5,888 nucleotides of DNA from Actinomycetota bacterium (GTDB lineage Bacteria; Actinomycetota; Humimicrobiia; Humimicrobiales; Humimicrobiaceae): NCBI GenBank assembly GCA_003567835.1, contig PWYO01000006.1:1-5888 (forward strand), read 5' to 3'. This document shows, piece by piece, positions 4,927-5,888 of the stretch. Numbering within the stretch: the first letter of the stretch is position 1; every line of letters begins with the position of its first letter. The translations under genes were made by a program, and so were the position numbers. The notes beneath the pieces are model-generated. The model ran no database searches. It had not been told where the DNA came from and was given only the letters and a program-made list of their open reading frames with translations.

Positions 4927-5888
4927 TCAATCTTTTTGCTTTAAATGTACGTCTATGTGTATTTTATTGTTCTGCCTTTTATATTCTACATGGCCGCAAT
5001 CGATAAAATATTTTTTACCCAGTCCTGAAAATTTTTGCTCAATGACATCTATTATACCTTTTAATTCCTCATGTTTGAACCTGCTGGCCAACTTTATCTC
5101 CTCATAAAGGGAAAGATTGCTTTTAGCAGCTTGCTCTTTGCTTGGGTTTTGGTCCTTTTTACCAATATCCAATCCCATGGCAACCGGCTGCAAGGGGACC
5201 AGTTCACCATAGGCAGCCCGCTGTATGCTTCTCTGGGATATATCCATACCCAGTATATCTTTGCTAATCTTATCTAATACATTGTAGTTGTCGGTGAGCA
5301 GAGGAATCTGGGTTACTTTTACGGGATTCGCTTTGATATAGTCATCAAGCGATTGCCAATCATCAAATGCGGGCAGGGAATCTTTTTGGCTTCTCATGGT
5401 GGCTAAGACCTGGGTGGGGGTCCCATAATAGATATTGGTTTCCGGGTTCTGGAACTGAAATTCCATAATGGCTTTGACAATATTATTAACGCCCCCAATA
5501 ACCGTCAGCCCCTCATCGGTTTCTATGATTTGAGGCAATATGGATTGATCCTTTTTTTCCGGAAGATCGTTTAAATCTGCCTCAACAAAAAATGAAGTAC
5601 CCATGTCCGGGCCCGAAAAGGTGGTATTGATTTTTTTTACATTAAGCTTGATGGAAAAAAGGGCCATGCCCCGGCCGTGAAACCCGTAGGCATCTTTTTT
5701 GGCATTTTCCAGTTTTGAGGTAACCCTGGATTCAAAAATAATAGCTTTGAATTTATCCGGAATGCCCATCCCATCATCGATAAAGTGGATAATCCTGCGG
5801 TGCTCACCCAGCTTTTTAGTACCAATATAGATATTTTCAGCCTGCGCGTCCCTGCTGTTTCTAAGCAGCTCCACAATGATATCTTCCA
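4927..5888 (-). CDS. GHKL (Bergerat-fold) ATPase of unknown role, N-terminus outside window
   Basis: 319 residues are visible and the frame is open to the window edge, so the true start is upstream; a GTG at 5874 lies inside the conserved N-box and is not the start. The ATP site is complete. The N-box is VELLRNSRDA (5-14, with Glu6 and Asn10), the G1 box is DDGMG (37-41, Asp37), the G2 box is YGFHGRGMAL (67-76), and a GTSF (96-99) matches the later beta-strand motif. These are shared by DNA gyrase B, Hsp90, histidine kinases and MutL. From about residue 110 on I recognise no domain: there is no HisKA, receiver, transmembrane or MutL endonuclease motif. This part is soluble and charged, with a probable coiled or helical stretch at 255-290 and a short beta-rich tail. 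Its position 18 nt before spoVS suggests a shared task, possibly sporulation control or a MutL/Hsp90-like conformational ATPase. The ATPase fold is secure; the function is unknown. Confidence 0.82.
   Translation of the reverse strand, partial: EDIIVELLRNSRDAQAENIYIGTKKLGEHRRIIHFIDDGMGIPDKFKAIIFESRVTSKLENAKKDAYGFHGRGMALFSIKLNVKKINTTFSGPDMGTSFFVEADLNDLPEKKDQSILPQIIETDEGLTVIGGVNNIVKAIMEFQFQNPETNIYYGTPTQVLATMRSQKDSLPAFDDWQSLDDYIKANPVKVTQIPLLTDNYNVLDKISKDILGMDISQRSIQRAAYGELVPLQPVAMGLDIGKKDQNPSKEQAAKSNLSLYEEIKLASRFKHEELKGIIDVIEQKFSGLGKKYFIDCGHVEYKRQNNKIHIDVHLKQKD

Noticed and set aside
4927..5888. Could the GHKL ATPase be MutL, expected near miaB/miaA in Firmicutes?
   Set aside because: It shares the N-box and a TSKL...GFHGRG stretch reminiscent of MutL TSKI...GFRGEAL, but it lacks the GFRGEAL consensus itself and any MutL C-terminal or endonuclease motif. 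The visible protein after the ATPase boxes also does not resemble MutL.

Overview
The window reads as chromosomal DNA from a spore-forming Clostridia-like Firmicute (Bacillota). The main pointers are a textbook-length SpoVS, a lysine/meso-diaminopimelate branch built on the aminotransferase DapL, and the spoVS-miaB-miaA neighbourhood typical of that phylum. Base composition is moderate (by eye below 50% GC) and even across the genes. This taxonomic placement is inference. Every credible gene is on the minus strand, so transcription runs from high to low coordinates; I see no believable gene on the plus strand.

In transcription order: (1) 5888-4927 is the 3' part of a GHKL (Bergerat-fold) ATPase gene whose 5' end lies outside the window. 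Its ATP site is intact and its C-terminal half is unassigned. (2) 4908-4648 is spoVS, 18 nt downstream. (3) 4647-4309 is a 339-nt non-coding spacer with two short palindromic segments and an AT-rich stretch that may hold a promoter. (4) 4308-2920 is miaB. (5) 2926-1922 is miaA, overlapping miaB by 7 nt. (6) 1938-1084 is dapF, with a TTG start overlapping miaA by 17 nt. (7) 1069-1 is dapL, starting 14 nt after dapF and cut at its C-terminus by the window edge.

The four genes from miaB to dapL overlap or nearly touch and have Shine-Dalgarno sequences inside or next to the preceding gene, so they look like one translationally coupled operon. They form two pairs of consecutive enzymes. MiaA then MiaB convert A37 of tRNA to i6A and then ms2i6A. 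DapL then DapF convert tetrahydrodipicolinate to LL- and then meso-diaminopimelate, used for lysine and peptidoglycan. In both pairs the gene for the later step is transcribed first. The mutS, mutL and hfq genes often found between or beside miaB and miaA in Firmicutes are absent here.

The least understood part is the GHKL ATPase-spoVS pair, a regulatory-looking ATPase next to a small Alba-like sporulation protein. I see no mobile element, CRISPR array, tRNA or rRNA, and no clear rho-independent terminator.
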